A DNA stretch of 64,000 nt from Aerococcus sp. (lineage in GTDB: Bacteria; Bacillota; Bacilli; Lactobacillales; Aerococcaceae), in assembly GCA_030528155.1 (NCBI GenBank), contig JAUMZL010000004.1:17067-81066 (forward strand), in the 5' to 3' direction. The notes below the pieces were generated by a model. The model ran no database searches. It was not told where the DNA came from and saw only the letters and a list, made by a program, of their open reading frames with translations. Position 1 is the stretch's first letter, and the number at the start of each line of letters is the position of its first letter. The position numbers and the translations under genes are program-made. Of the stretch, positions 19,003 through 28,797 are shown piece by piece.

Positions 19003-19303
19003 ATCCGCAACTGTGGATGAGTTATCCCAACTGTTGTGGAAATGTTTGCCACGCAACTCATTGTCCACGCACTTTCATACACCTTTATCCACAACCCACA
19101 CCCTGTTGAGAAGTTATGCACAGTTGTGGACAAGTTTTTGTTTTTGTGGATAGCTATCCCATTTTAAGCCTTTTTTCTATCCACATCCGGTCTTTTTCAC
19201 GAGATATGAACAGGATTTATACGCAATATCCACAACATGTGGATAAAATTCGTCCCTAGGTGGGAAAAACTTTCTCCACACTCAGTATCCACTGTGGAAA
19301 ACT
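19001..19303. other. oriC, DnaA-box region upstream of dnaA
   Basis: Two perfect DnaA boxes (TTATCCACA at 19085-19093; TGTGGATAA at 19238-19246). Single-mismatch boxes lie at 19001, 19012, 19114, 19125, 19145, 19177 and 19226, and weaker ones elsewhere. Boxes occur in both orientations. This is the usual left half of a bipartite Bacillota oriC and also lets DnaA control its own promoter. Confidence 0.92.
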
Positions 19304-19323
19304 CTAATTGAACATGCTACAAT
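19295..19323 (+). promoter_or_regulatory. dnaA promoter
   Basis: A weak -35 (TGGAAA, 19295-19300), 17 bp, then TACAAT (19318-19323) with an extended TGC. A degenerate DnaA box overlaps the -35, consistent with autorepression. Confidence 0.6.
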
Positions 19324-19368
19324 GAGCGAGTACATCTTTCGTTACGATATTAAGGAGTTGAAACAGAC

Positions 19369-20718
19369 ATGGAAGTGATGGATCAACTTTGGGAAGCAGT
19401 GACCGACTATTTTAAGAAGGAGCTCACTGAGGGAAGTTATGAAACTTGGTTTTCAGAACTTAAACCACTCCGCCTCACTGATGACACGCTCTACATTGAA
19501 GCTTATTCCCATTTGCACAGACGACACATTGAGAAGAATTACCTGACCCCTTTACGCCAAGTCGTTTATGAATTCTTCGGACATGCCATCAATATTGAGA
19601 TTCAAGAGAAAGACGACTCAACTCATCAACTGACGGTAGGTGAAGAGCCCCTCGCTCCACAACCGCAGCTCGCTCATAACCGCTATCACCGCAAAGTAGA
19701 CGAACTCAATCCCAAATATACATTCGATAACTTCGTCGTTGGTGAGGGCAATAAGATGGCTCATGCGGCCGCTCTTGCCGTTGCAGAAGGCCCAGGGATG
19801 GACTACAATCCCCTCTTCTTCTTTGGGGGCGTTGGTTTAGGAAAAACGCATTTGATGCAAGCTATCGGACATGAAGTCCTGCGTCGCAATCCTAATGCGC
19901 GCGTGAAATACGTGACCAGTGAAACCTTCACCAATGAACTGATTGAAGCGATCCGTACGCAGACAGCCAATGAATTTCACGAAGAATACCGTACCGTTGA
20001 CATGCTGTTAGTAGATGATATTCAATTTATCGGGGGCAAAGGCACCACCCAAGAGGAGTTTTTCCATACCTTCAATGCGCTCTACAACAATAACAAGCAC
20101 ATCGTTCTCACGAGCGATCGTGACGCTAGCCAATTGCCAGAGCTGGAAGACCGCCTCGTGTCGCGCTTCCGCCAAGGGTTATCCACCGATATCACCCCAC
20201 CAGATTTAGAGACGCGGATCGCGATTTTGCGTACCAAAGCTGAAGTCAGCAGCATTGATATTCCCGATGAAACACTCAGCTACATTGCCGGACAAATCGA
20301 TTCGAATATTCGTGAACTGGAAGGGGCATTAACTTCCGTACAGGCCTACGCCAAGATGAATGGTGAAATATTGACGCCAGACATCGCTGCCAAAGCCCTC
20401 AGGATTTATAAAAACGAAAGTCCAAAAGCTGCACCATCCGTTGCTAAAATTCAGGAGATTGTGGCTAACTACTACGATGTATCCGTTGACGATCTCATCG
20501 GTAAAAAGCGCAAACGCCAAATTGTTGTTCCCCGGCAAATTGCCATGTACTTAGCTCGTGAAGTGGCTGGAGGGACGTTACCAAAAATTGGTCAGGAATT
20601 CGGTGGGCGCGATCATACGACCGTCATGCATGCCAATGCTAAAGTTGAAGAGATGCTCCAAGAATCCCCAGACATTCGCAAAGATCTTAAAAACATCAAA
20701 ACAATGCTGGCACGTTGA
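19369..20718 (+). CDS. dnaA: Chromosomal replication initiator DnaA
   Basis: It binds DnaA boxes and opens oriC. It has 449 residues. Domain I is at about 1-80 (LWEAVTDYFKKELT...), then a short linker. The AAA+ domain starts near 115 (NPKYTFDNFVVGEGNKMAHA), with Walker A FFGGVGLGKTHLM at about 151-163 and Walker B VDMLLVDDIQF. Domain IV carries the DnaA signature GGRDHTTVMHANAKV near residue 415. Domain II is very short, as in many Lactobacillales. AAGGAG is 11 bp before the ATG; the next in-frame ATG is further away and less likely. Confidence 0.99.
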   Translation: MEVMDQLWEAVTDYFKKELTEGSYETWFSELKPLRLTDDTLYIEAYSHLHRRHIEKNYLTPLRQVVYEFFGHAINIEIQEKDDSTHQLTVGEEPLAPQPQLAHNRYHRKVDELNPKYTFDNFVVGEGNKMAHAAALAVAEGPGMDYNPLFFFGGVGLGKTHLMQAIGHEVLRRNPNARVKYVTSETFTNELIEAIRTQTANEFHEEYRTVDMLLVDDIQFIGGKGTTQEEFFHTFNALYNNNKHIVLTSDRDASQLPELEDRLVSRFRQGLSTDITPPDLETRIAILRTKAEVSSIDIPDETLSYIAGQIDSNIRELEGALTSVQAYAKMNGEILTPDIAAKALRIYKNESPKAAPSVAKIQEIVANYYDVSVDDLIGKKRKRQIVVPRQIAMYLAREVAGGTLPKIGQEFGGRDHTTVMHANAKVEEMLQESPDIRKDLKNIKTMLAR

Positions 20719-20744
20719 TGACAAATGAGCCATTATTGGTTAAA

Positions 20745-20785
20745 AAAAGAACAACGACGTTCAAAAACGACCGTTGTTCTTTTTC
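20745..20785 (+). terminator. dnaA terminator
   Basis: AGAACAACG pairs with CGTTGTTCT, followed by TTTTT. Confidence 0.85.
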
Positions 20786-20875
20786 ATTGCGGAGGTTCTA
20801 GGCAAAATGATCAGAAACTGAAGGTTAGTCCTGCTATTTCAACGCATCTATGCTAAACTAGTAGTGATTCTTAGC

Positions 20876-20969
20876 TGTGGATAACCTTCCTGTTTACCCA
20901 CAGACTTATCCTTAGGGTTATCCACAGTGGAAAACTTTTAATTCGCTCTTATTGCGGCCGTTATCCACA
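20876..20969. other. oriC, DnaA boxes in the dnaA-dnaN gap
   Basis: Three perfect boxes: TGTGGATAA at 20876-20884, TTATCCACA at 20918-20926 and TTATCCACA at 20961-20969. Near matches TTACCCACA and TTATCCTTA lie between them. The last box directly precedes the unwinding element. Confidence 0.9.
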
Positions 20970-20982
20970 TAATTAACAGGCC

Positions 20983-21009
20983 CTAATACTACTACTATTT
21001 TTACTAATA
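20983..21009. other. DnaA-trio unwinding element
   Basis: After the last DnaA box, a short AT spacer and GGCC, the sequence reads as consecutive triplets CTA-ATA-CTA-CTA-CTA-TTT-TTA-CTA-ATA. Its complement is the 3'-GAT-5' repeat described in Bacillus subtilis as the DnaA-trio that guides DnaA onto single strands. Position and AT-richness (continuing to about 21020) fit the origin opening site. Confidence 0.75.
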
Positions 21010-21068
21010 TAAATAGATAGAGAACAGCCCTATGACTCATAGCATTCAGGAGGAGGAGTTACGTACCC

Positions 21069-22220
21069 ATGAAATTCACCATCAAGCGCTCTATTTTTGT
21101 TGAACATCTCAGTAATGTACAGCGAGCAATTTCAACAAAAACCACAATTCCCGTACTTACTGGCGTAAAAATTGCCGTAACTAACGACAGCATTATCTTG
21201 ACGGGAAGTGACGCCACCTTATCCATCGAAATTGTGATCGACGCTAATGAAGAAAAAAATGGTATCACTATTGAAGAAACTGGCTCTGTTGTTTTAGCCT
21301 CACGCTTTTTCGGGGATATTGTGCGCAAATTACCGGAAGACATGATGACGCTAGAAGTTCATGATGAGGTACAAACCATTGTTCGCTCTGGCGAATCCGT
21401 ATTTAAATTACTGGGGACATCCGGTAGTGAATATCCACGTCTACCAGAAATTGATAACGATTATACTTTTGAAATTCCTGCCGACTTGTTTAAACGTGTG
21501 GTTAACTATACGATTGTTTCAGTATCCAACCAGGAAATTCGTCCGATTTTTACAGGGATTCATTTTGAAATCGGCCATGATCAATTGAAAGCTGTCGCAA
21601 CTGATTCGCATCGTCTCAGTCAACGGGTAGTCCCATTGGAAAGTCCTAAGGCATTAAAGGCTGACAATTTTATTGTGAATATTCCGGGACGAAGTTTGTT
21701 GGAATTAACACGCATTGTTGCGGATTCCGATACGATTGAAATGATGGTGACGGATAACCAAGTGCTCTTCAAGAGTGGCGCCACCTATCTTTACTCCCGC
21801 TTGTTGGAGGGCAACTATCCGAATACGGAAAATCTTTTGCCCCGTGAGCATCAAACCCAGATCACCCTGGCAGCGAATGAATTTCTCGGTGCGATTGAAC
21901 GTGCGCTTATTCTCAGCCACCAAGGCAAGAATAATGTCGTGCGTTTGAATATTACGGATGATGAGGTCATCCTCAATAGCCGTTCGAGCGAAGTGGGTGA
22001 TGTCACCGAGAAATTGGAAGTTACTCAACATGATGGTGCAGAATTAAGCATTGCCTTTAACCCAGACTACATGAGAGAAGCTTTGCGTACATTTGGCTCT
22101 CAAGAAATCGTCTTACGCTTCCAGAGCGCGGGGACACCATTTATTCTTCTACCTGTGGAGGAACAAGATACCTTCAACCGTATTCAATTAATCACCCCAA
22201 TCCGCACTCTATCTCGTTAA
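21069..22220 (+). CDS. dnaN: DNA polymerase III sliding clamp, beta subunit
   Basis: The ring-shaped processivity factor that tethers the replicative polymerase; it forms a dimer of three-domain subunits. It has 383 residues. The start MKFTIKRSIFVEHLSNVQRA and the ending PFILLPVEEQDTFNRIQLITPIR are typical for the family, as are GLRPIFTGI-type (IRPIFTGIHFE) and ATDSHRLS motifs. AGGAGGAG precedes the ATG. It follows dnaA across the origin, the standard order, and is transcribed with the fork. Confidence 0.98.
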   Translation: MKFTIKRSIFVEHLSNVQRAISTKTTIPVLTGVKIAVTNDSIILTGSDATLSIEIVIDANEEKNGITIEETGSVVLASRFFGDIVRKLPEDMMTLEVHDEVQTIVRSGESVFKLLGTSGSEYPRLPEIDNDYTFEIPADLFKRVVNYTIVSVSNQEIRPIFTGIHFEIGHDQLKAVATDSHRLSQRVVPLESPKALKADNFIVNIPGRSLLELTRIVADSDTIEMMVTDNQVLFKSGATYLYSRLLEGNYPNTENLLPREHQTQITLAANEFLGAIERALILSHQGKNNVVRLNITDDEVILNSRSSEVGDVTEKLEVTQHDGAELSIAFNPDYMREALRTFGSQEIVLRFQSAGTPFILLPVEEQDTFNRIQLITPIRTLSR

Positions 22221-22304
22221 TGAGGGAAAACGGAAAGAGAGGTATTGACAACTATCTCTTATAAAGCATAAGCGCTGGTGTTTTAACTGTCTTATAAATC
22301 AAGT

Positions 22305-22337
22305 CAAAATGAGTGAGGGCAATCTCACTCATTTTTT
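22305..22337 (+). terminator. dnaN terminator
   Basis: AAAATGAGTGAG pairs with CTCACTCATTTT and a T-run follows. Confidence 0.88.
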
Positions 22338-22438
22338 AGTGGGCAAGATTATAGAATAACGGCCCTTTTACGCTTAACGGGGCATTGATGGGCAATAATC
22401 GTTCTTTAGTTAAAAATGAGAAAAACCCTTTAAGCAGA

Positions 22439-22465
22439 AATAACGCCTGATACAGGCGTTATTTT
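22439..22465 (+). terminator. Second hairpin terminator after dnaN
   Basis: AATAACGCCTG pairs perfectly with CAGGCGTTATT around a 3-nt loop, followed by TT. It directly abuts the -35 box of the next promoter. The 100 nt between the two terminators hold no ORF. Confidence 0.75.
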
Positions 22466-22492
22466 GCGTTATCCTTCTTTTTACGGTATAAT
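22464..22492 (+). promoter_or_regulatory. Promoter of the yaaA-recF-gyrBA leader
   Basis: TTGCGT (22464-22469), exactly 17 bp, TATAAT (22487-22492). It is among the best promoter matches in the window. The predicted start is near 22499. Confidence 0.8.
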
Positions 22493-22498
22493 GAGAGG

Positions 22499-22664
22499 GA
22501 ATGAAAGACAACAAATCACGTCATTTTTAGCCGGAATGATTGAGGGAAGATCCCCTTATTTCTGATTTCTAATTGCTGTGATGAACAGCAGGTGACGTGT
22601 TTAATCAGGTAAAGGCAAAGTCGCTGGCTCTACTTCCCTGTTAGAGAGGCGATTTTATTTTTTT
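22499..22664 (+). ncRNA. Structured leader RNA / attenuator before yaaA
   Basis: A leader of about 165 nt starts at the promoter above and ends in a terminator-like hairpin (22617-22656) followed by a U-rich run, 26 nt before the yaaA ATG. That hairpin has 8 bp (AAAGTCGC/GCGATTTT, one G-U), an internal loop, 5 bp (CTCTA/TAGAG) and a 9-nt loop. Upstream, CACGTCA (about 22518) can pair with TGACGTG (about 22593) and encloses a GCTGT/ACAGC hairpin. It may be an attenuator or riboswitch-like element, or a small RNA. I recognise no known class. Confidence 0.5.
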
Positions 22665-22689
22665 CAGTCAAAAGAGAGTGGGTGAATAC

Positions 22690-22953
22690 ATGGCACAAGA
22701 GCAATTTTTTGTCACCATTGATGAAGACTACATTACACTAACGCAGTTATTGAAGGCGTTAGCGATTATCCAAACAGGTGGACAAGCGAAACCATTTCTC
22801 AGTACGTATGGGGTGTGGGTGGACGGTGAGAGCGAACAACGGCGCGGCCGCAAGCTCTATCCGGGAATGCACATCACCATTGAAGATGTAGAGGGCGAAT
22901 TTATCATCGAAGCGGCAGCCAATGAGGCCACGGTGGTAGATGATGAGGCTTAA
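22690..22953 (+). CDS. yaaA: S4-like RNA-binding protein YaaA
   Basis: A small protein with a single S4-type RNA-binding fold, nearly always placed between dnaN and recF in Bacillota. It has 87 residues from the ATG at 22690. A GTG four codons upstream is in frame but has no ribosome site. The conserved core reads TLTQLLKALAIIQTGGQAKPFL and GRKLYPGMHITI. The acidic C-terminus overlaps the start of recF by 14 bp. Its function is not firmly known. Confidence 0.9.
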   Translation: MAQEQFFVTIDEDYITLTQLLKALAIIQTGGQAKPFLSTYGVWVDGESEQRRGRKLYPGMHITIEDVEGEFIIEAAANEATVVDDEA

Positions 22954-24067
22954 TACGCTTCAGCTCACGCATTTTCGCAATTATGCAGAGCAGGAGGTCA
23001 AATTTTCACCGGGTGTGAATGTCTTCATTGGTGAGAATGCGCAAGGGAAGACGAATCTGCTTGAGGCGATTTACATGTTGTCATTGGCACGCAGCCATCG
23101 CACTGCCCAAGATCGCGAAGTGATTGGGTGGGGAGCCGAATTCGCGCGCTTGGATGGCCAAATTGAAAAGAAGAATACCACGATCCCTTTGACGCTTACG
23201 CTCACCAAACATGGCAAAGCCGCCAAAGTGAACCATCTTGAACAACGCCGGTTGAGCGATTATGTGGGACAGTTAAATGTGGTGCTCTTCGCCCCAGAGG
23301 ATCTCGAATTGGTAAAAGGCCCGCCCCAGCAACGTCGCAAATTTATCGACATGGAATTGAGTCAGATGAATGCGCTCTACCTTCACGAATCAACGCATTA
23401 TCAACGCTTACTTAAGCAGCGCAATGCTTATCTGAAACAACTCCAGCGGCATTTAGCCACCGACGAGGTATATCTCGACGTCTTAACAGAGCAATTGGTG
23501 GCTTCGGCGGTGAAAATCATGCGGGAACGCCAGCAATTTATCGATCAGCTGGAAACCATTGCTCAACCCATTCACGCGGAATTGACCGAAGACAAAGAGA
23601 CCCTTACCTTAACGTATGCGGCCACGCTGGATCTCGAAGAATTTGCTGACGAATTAGCGCTACAGCAAGCGTTGCAAGAGGCATTCCAAGACTTGCGCGC
23701 AAAAGAAATTGAAAAAGGCACGACGCTAATGGGCCCTCAACGCGAAGATGTGCATTTTGCCATTAATGGACAAGATGTACAGAAATTCGGGTCGCAAGGG
23801 CAACAGCGCACAACGGCCCTCAGCTTGAAGTTGGCGGAAATTGAGTGTATGCGTCAAGTCCTTGGGGAATATCCCTTGCTACTATTAGACGATGTGCTCA
23901 GTGAACTCGATGATAACCGCCAAACCCACTTATTAAAATCCATCGAAGACAAGATTCAAACGTTCCTGACCACCACCAGTCTCGATGGCGTGAAACAAGA
24001 ACAAATCCATCAACCTACCTTATTTCAAATCAAGGACGGTCATGTAAATAGAGAGGTAAGTGATTAA
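22940..24067 (+). CDS. recF: DNA replication and repair protein RecF
   Basis: An SMC-like ATPase that helps load RecA at gaps; 375 residues. Walker [14 protein letters not shown] is at about 32-44, and the signature and Walker B lie late ([33 protein letters not shown]). The N-terminus [14 protein letters not shown] is typical. The ATG lies inside the end of yaaA, and gyrB follows within 3 bp, so yaaA-recF-gyrB-gyrA is one operon. Confidence 0.97.
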   Translation: MMRLNTLQLTHFRNYAEQEVKFSPGVNVFIGENAQGKTNLLEAIYMLSLARSHRTAQDREVIGWGAEFARLDGQIEKKNTTIPLTLTLTKHGKAAKVNHLEQRRLSDYVGQLNVVLFAPEDLELVKGPPQQRRKFIDMELSQMNALYLHESTHYQRLLKQRNAYLKQLQRHLATDEVYLDVLTEQLVASAVKIMRERQQFIDQLETIAQPIHAELTEDKETLTLTYAATLDLEEFADELALQQALQEAFQDLRAKEIEKGTTLMGPQREDVHFAINGQDVQKFGSQGQQRTTALSLKLAEIECMRQVLGEYPLLLLDDVLSELDDNRQTHLLKSIEDKIQTFLTTTSLDGVKQEQIHQPTLFQIKDGHVNREVSD

Positions 24068-24069
24068 AC

Positions 24070-26097
24070 GTGACAGAACACACGAACCCGTTTGACCCTA
24101 ATGAATCCAATCAAGACGCAGCAAAAGACGCTTTCGAACACGTGGAACCTGCTTCAGTGGAACACGCGCTGAGCGAAGCAGAAAAAATGGCACGCGCGAA
24201 GGACTATAATGCGAGCCAAATTCAAGTGTTAAAAGGCTTGGAAGCCGTTCGTAAACGTCCGGGGATGTACATTGGTTCAACTAGTGTCACAGGGCTCCAC
24301 CATTTGGTATGGGAAATTGTAGATAACTCCATCGATGAAGCGTTGGCAGGATTTGCGGACCGCATCGATATTCAAATTGAATCGGATAATTCCATTACTG
24401 TTACCGATAATGGACGCGGGATCCCTGTTGATATCCAACCAACCACCGGACGTCCAGCGGTAGAGACGGTCTTTACCGTTCTGCATGCTGGTGGAAAATT
24501 CGGCGGTGGCGGTTACAAGGTTTCTGGGGGGCTGCATGGTGTAGGGGCCTCTGTAGTGAACGCCTTGTCCGAACATCTCGATGTCTCTGTTCACAAAGAA
24601 GGACAGATCTATTACCAGGAATACAGTCGTGGCCACATTCTTGATGATGTCAAAATCATTGGTCAAACCGATAAACATGGAACCGAAGTGCACTTTAAGG
24701 CGGACGGCGAAATTTTCGATGGGGACATTATCTATAATTTCGATACCCTCAATCAACGTGTCCGCGAGCTCGCCTTTTTGAACAAAGGGTTATTGATCAG
24801 CTTGGAAGATAAACGTCCAGGCCAAGAACAGAGTGTAGAATACCGCTTTAACGGTGGGATTCGTGAATACGTAGACTTCCTCAATGAAGGTAAAGAGGTT
24901 CTCTTTACCGACCCAATTTATTTGGAAGATGAACAAGATGGCATTGAAGTCGAAGTAGCTCTTCAATACACCACGGGCTTTCAGACCACCATCATGAGCT
25001 TTGCCAACAATATCCATACCTTTGAAGGTGGGACGCATGAATCGGGGATTAAAACCGCTCTCACCCGTTCCATCAATGACTATGCGCGTTCGCAGAACCT
25101 CCTCAAAGAAAAAGAAGAGAATCTGAGTGGGGACGATGTGCGCGAAGGATTGACGTTGATTGTGTCCGTACGCCATCCTAACCCCCAATTTGAAGGCCAA
25201 ACGAAGATGAAACTCGGGAACTCCGAAGTACGAACGATCACGGATCGCTTATTCGGTGCGCATTTCGATCGTTTCTTACTTGAACATCCGAGCGTGGCGC
25301 GTGAAATTGTCGACAAAGGGATTGTGGCGTCTAAAGCGCGGAATGCCGCGAAGCGCGCACGGGAAATGACGCGCAAGAAATCCGGGCTTGAAATCAGTAA
25401 CCTGCCTGGGAAACTCGCGGACTGCTCTAGTCGCATTCCAGAAGAATGTGAATTATTCATCGTTGAGGGGAACTCGGCGGGAGGATCAGCCAAACTGGGG
25501 CGTGATCGTCATTTCCAAGCCATCCTCCCTATTCGTGGGAAGATCCTCAATGTGGAAAAAGCGTCATTGGATCGCATCCTCGCCAACGAAGAAATCCGCT
25601 CCATGTTTACCGCTATGGGCACAGGCTGGGGCAATGAATTCGATGTAGAAAAAGCTCGCTATCATAAGCTCGTTATCATGACCGATGCCGATGTGGACGG
25701 CGCTCATATCCGTATCTTACTATTGACACTGTTGTATCGCTACATGCGCCCCCTCTTGGAAGCAGGATACGTCTACATTGCTGTGCCACCGCTCTATCAG
25801 GTGCGGCAAGGAAAGACCGTTACCTATTTGGAAACGGATGCGGAGTTGGATCGTTATCTCAAAGAAATTCCTGAAAAACCAAAACCGGCCGTACAGCGCT
25901 ACAAAGGGTTAGGAGAAATGGATCCGGAACAATTATGGGCGACGACGATGAACCCAGAAAACCGGAAAATGCTGCAAGTAACGGTGGATGATGCCGAAGA
26001 AGCGGATCGCTATATCTCAATGTTGATGGGTGACGAAGTGTCAGAACGTCGTCAATTCATCGAAGAGAATGCGACTTATGCCACCATCGACTTATAG
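24070..26097 (+). CDS. gyrB: DNA gyrase subunit B
   Basis: The ATPase subunit of gyrase; 675 residues. The GHKL ATPase motifs are [20 protein letters not shown] and the N-terminal [11 protein letters not shown]. The TOPRIM region has [15 protein letters not shown] and [12 protein letters not shown]. The C-terminus [15 protein letters not shown] is diagnostic for gyrase/topo IV B. The GTG at 24070 is taken as start. This leaves an N-terminal tail of about 55 residues before the conserved [19 protein letters not shown], longer than in many homologues; a later start cannot be excluded. Confidence 0.98.
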   Translation: MTEHTNPFDPNESNQDAAKDAFEHVEPASVEHALSEAEKMARAKDYNASQIQVLKGLEAVRKRPGMYIGSTSVTGLHHLVWEIVDNSIDEALAGFADRIDIQIESDNSITVTDNGRGIPVDIQPTTGRPAVETVFTVLHAGGKFGGGGYKVSGGLHGVGASVVNALSEHLDVSVHKEGQIYYQEYSRGHILDDVKIIGQTDKHGTEVHFKADGEIFDGDIIYNFDTLNQRVRELAFLNKGLLISLEDKRPGQEQSVEYRFNGGIREYVDFLNEGKEVLFTDPIYLEDEQDGIEVEVALQYTTGFQTTIMSFANNIHTFEGGTHESGIKTALTRSINDYARSQNLLKEKEENLSGDDVREGLTLIVSVRHPNPQFEGQTKMKLGNSEVRTITDRLFGAHFDRFLLEHPSVAREIVDKGIVASKARNAAKRAREMTRKKSGLEISNLPGKLADCSSRIPEECELFIVEGNSAGGSAKLGRDRHFQAILPIRGKILNVEKASLDRILANEEIRSMFTAMGTGWGNEFDVEKARYHKLVIMTDADVDGAHIRILLLTLLYRYMRPLLEAGYVYIAVPPLYQVRQGKTVTYLETDAELDRYLKEIPEKPKPAVQRYKGLGEMDPEQLWATTMNPENRKMLQVTVDDAEEADRYISMLMGDEVSERRQFIEENATYATIDL

Positions 26098-26112
26098 GAG
26101 GGAGAAGGTAGA

Positions 26113-28746
26113 ATGTCAGAAGAGACCAATTCACAGACAACACGTAACCTATCCCATGAAATGCGCAATTCCTTCCTCGATTACGCCATGAGTGTGATCG
26201 TGGCTCGGGCATTGCCAGATGTTCGTGACGGACTAAAACCTGTTCATCGTCGCATTCTTTACGGGATGAATGAAATCGGGGTAACTCCGGATAAACCTTA
26301 TAAGAAATCGGCGCGTATTGTTGGGGATGTCATGGGGAAATATCATCCACACGGGGACTCAGCGATTTACGAATCCATGGTGCGGATGGCTCAGGATTTC
26401 TCTTACCGCTACGAGCTGATCGATGGGCACGGTAACTTTGGTTCGATTGATGGCGATCAAGCCGCAGCGATGCGTTATACCGAAGCCAAGATGAGCAAAA
26501 TTGCCATGGAAATGGTGCGCGACATCAATAAAGATACCGTTGACTTCATTCCTAACTACGATGGTGAAGAACGTGAACCGGAAATTTTACCGTCACGCTT
26601 TCCTAATCTATTGGTGAATGGAGCAACAGGGATTGCGGTTGGGATGACGACTAATATCCCACCACATAATCTCAATGAGGTCATCTCCGCCCTGCATTTA
26701 TTGATGAAAAATCCTGAAATCTCAACGACAGAATTGATGAGCGCTCTTCCCGGTCCGGACTTTCCGACTGGTGGGATCGTGATGGGAAAATCAGGCATCC
26801 GCAAAGCCTATGAAACCGGGCGCGGGCATATTGTTCTGCGTGCCAAAGTGGATATTGATCAGATGGAAAACGGTAAGGAACGTCTGTTAGTGACCGAAAT
26901 TCCTTATATGGTCAACAAGGCGCGCTTGGTGGAACGGATCGCTAACTTAGCACGTGAGAAACGGATCGACGGGATCACGGCTGTGCGCGATGAATCCGGG
27001 CGCGACGGAATGCGCATTGTGATTGAATGCCGCCGCGATGCTAGTGCGAGCGTCATTCTCAATAACCTCTACAAAGAAACGCAACTGCAGACGAATTTCA
27101 ATTTCAATATGGTGGCTATCGTCAAGGGGGTCCCGCAACTCCTCAGTTTGAAGGACATGCTGCGCTACTACCTCGATCACCAAGAAGAAGTCATCAGACG
27201 GCGTTCCATTTTCGAAAAGAAAAAAGCCGAAGCGCGTGTTCACATTTTGGAAGGGTTACAGACAGCGCTCGACCATATCGATGCGATCGTAGAAATCCTG
27301 CGCTCCTCAAAAACCGGTGATGAAGCAAAAGCGCTCTTTAAAGAACGTTACGGTTTGTCTGATAAACAGTCCCAAGCGATTCTCGATATGCGCATGGTGC
27401 GTTTGACCGGTTTGGAACGTGAAAAAATCGATAATGAATGGCGAGAACTAACCGCACGTATCGCTGAACTGAACGCGATTTTGGCGAGTGAAGAGAAACG
27501 TTATCAGATCATTTATGAAGAATTGCTGGAAATCCAAACGCGATTTGGTGATGAACGCCGCACGGAATTGCGTGTGGGTGAAATCACTAGCCTTGATGAT
27601 GAGGATCTCATCGAAGAAGCCAATGTTTTGATTACGTTGAGCCATAATGGCTACATTAAGCGCGTGGATGAGGACACCTTCCACACACAAAACCGCGGAG
27701 GTCGCGGAGTTAAGGGCATGGCACTGCAGGATGGCGACTACATTGAAACCTTATTGTCTACTTCTACCCACGATGTCATTCTCTGCTTCACCAATAAAGG
27801 CAAAGTCTACTCATTGAAGGGATATGATATTCCTGAATACAGCCGAACCGCTAAAGGCTTGCCGATTGTGAACTTGCTCGATCTCGATCAGGATGAATTT
27901 GTACGGGCGACCATCAATGTCTCCGGTGACCAAGAACAGGCCGCAGAAGAAGAATTGTTTTTTGTTACCAAGCGAGGAACAGTGAAGCGCACCAAAGCCC
28001 ATGAATTCTTCAATATCCGTACGAATGGTTTGATTGCGATTCATCTCAAGGATGATGATGAGTTAGTCAGTGTGCTCCAAACAACAGGAGATCAACAAAT
28101 CATTATTGGGACACGCGCTGGTTTTGCCATCAACTTCCGAGAAGAAGATGTCCGCAGTATGGGGCGGACAGCAACCGGTGTGCGCGGCATTCGCCTCACT
28201 GGGGACGATGAAGTCATCGGGGCGGACACCCTCCGTTCAGATGACGATGTTTTAGTTGTTATGGCGAATGGGTACGGGAAACGAACCCCAATGGCAGACT
28301 ACACCGTTCGTCATCGCGGTGGCAAAGGGATCAAGACCGCGAATATCACCAAAAAGACTGGTCAATTGATCGGCTTGAAGGCGGTGGATCGCACGGAAGA
28401 CGTGATCTTGATGACCAATGAAGGGGTCGTGATCCGCTTCCACAGTACCGATATTTCTCAAACGGGTCGTGCCACACAAGGGGTACGTTTGATGCGCCTC
28501 GATGATGAGAGCTTCGTTTCAACGATGGCCCTGGTTGATCGCGATCTAGATGAAGAAAGTGTCGCAACGTTAGCGGACGATTCAGAACTAACAACGTCTC
28601 ATGCCTCTGAAACAACGACAGCTACTGACGAAGAAGCAACCACTGCGGCATTGGAGGACGAGACGATCAGTGATAAACTAACAGATTTCACCAATGATTT
28701 ATTAGCAGAAGAACAAGACGATACAACCAATCAAGATAATGAATAA
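26113..28746 (+). CDS. gyrA: DNA gyrase subunit A
   Basis: The DNA-cleaving subunit; 877 residues. Catalytic Tyr122 lies in [11 protein letters not shown]. The quinolone-resistance region [17 protein letters not shown] keeps Ser83 and Glu87, the quinolone-sensitive type. The C-terminal beta-pinwheel contains the gyrase box [10 protein letters not shown] (about residue 520-530), which separates it from ParC. The last 70 residues are an acidic Thr/Glu/Asp-rich tail. AGGAGGGAG precedes the ATG, 15 bp after gyrB. Confidence 0.98.
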   Translation: MSEETNSQTTRNLSHEMRNSFLDYAMSVIVARALPDVRDGLKPVHRRILYGMNEIGVTPDKPYKKSARIVGDVMGKYHPHGDSAIYESMVRMAQDFSYRYELIDGHGNFGSIDGDQAAAMRYTEAKMSKIAMEMVRDINKDTVDFIPNYDGEEREPEILPSRFPNLLVNGATGIAVGMTTNIPPHNLNEVISALHLLMKNPEISTTELMSALPGPDFPTGGIVMGKSGIRKAYETGRGHIVLRAKVDIDQMENGKERLLVTEIPYMVNKARLVERIANLAREKRIDGITAVRDESGRDGMRIVIECRRDASASVILNNLYKETQLQTNFNFNMVAIVKGVPQLLSLKDMLRYYLDHQEEVIRRRSIFEKKKAEARVHILEGLQTALDHIDAIVEILRSSKTGDEAKALFKERYGLSDKQSQAILDMRMVRLTGLEREKIDNEWRELTARIAELNAILASEEKRYQIIYEELLEIQTRFGDERRTELRVGEITSLDDEDLIEEANVLITLSHNGYIKRVDEDTFHTQNRGGRGVKGMALQDGDYIETLLSTSTHDVILCFTNKGKVYSLKGYDIPEYSRTAKGLPIVNLLDLDQDEFVRATINVSGDQEQAAEEELFFVTKRGTVKRTKAHEFFNIRTNGLIAIHLKDDDELVSVLQTTGDQQIIIGTRAGFAINFREEDVRSMGRTATGVRGIRLTGDDEVIGADTLRSDDDVLVVMANGYGKRTPMADYTVRHRGGKGIKTANITKKTGQLIGLKAVDRTEDVILMTNEGVVIRFHSTDISQTGRATQGVRLMRLDDESFVSTMALVDRDLDEESVATLADDSELTTSHASETTTATDEEATTAALEDETISDKLTDFTNDLLAEEQDDTTNQDNE

Positions 28747-28753
28747 GCCAAAT

Positions 28754-28797
28754 AAAAGAGCGAGTGAGTTCCTAAGAGCGTTCACTCGCTTTTTCTT
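28754..28797. terminator. gyrA terminator, probably shared with the MFS gene
   Basis: AAAGAGCGAGTGA pairs with TCACTCGCTTTTT. It touches the stop codon of the convergent MFS gene, and A-runs on the other side allow function in both directions. Confidence 0.85.
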
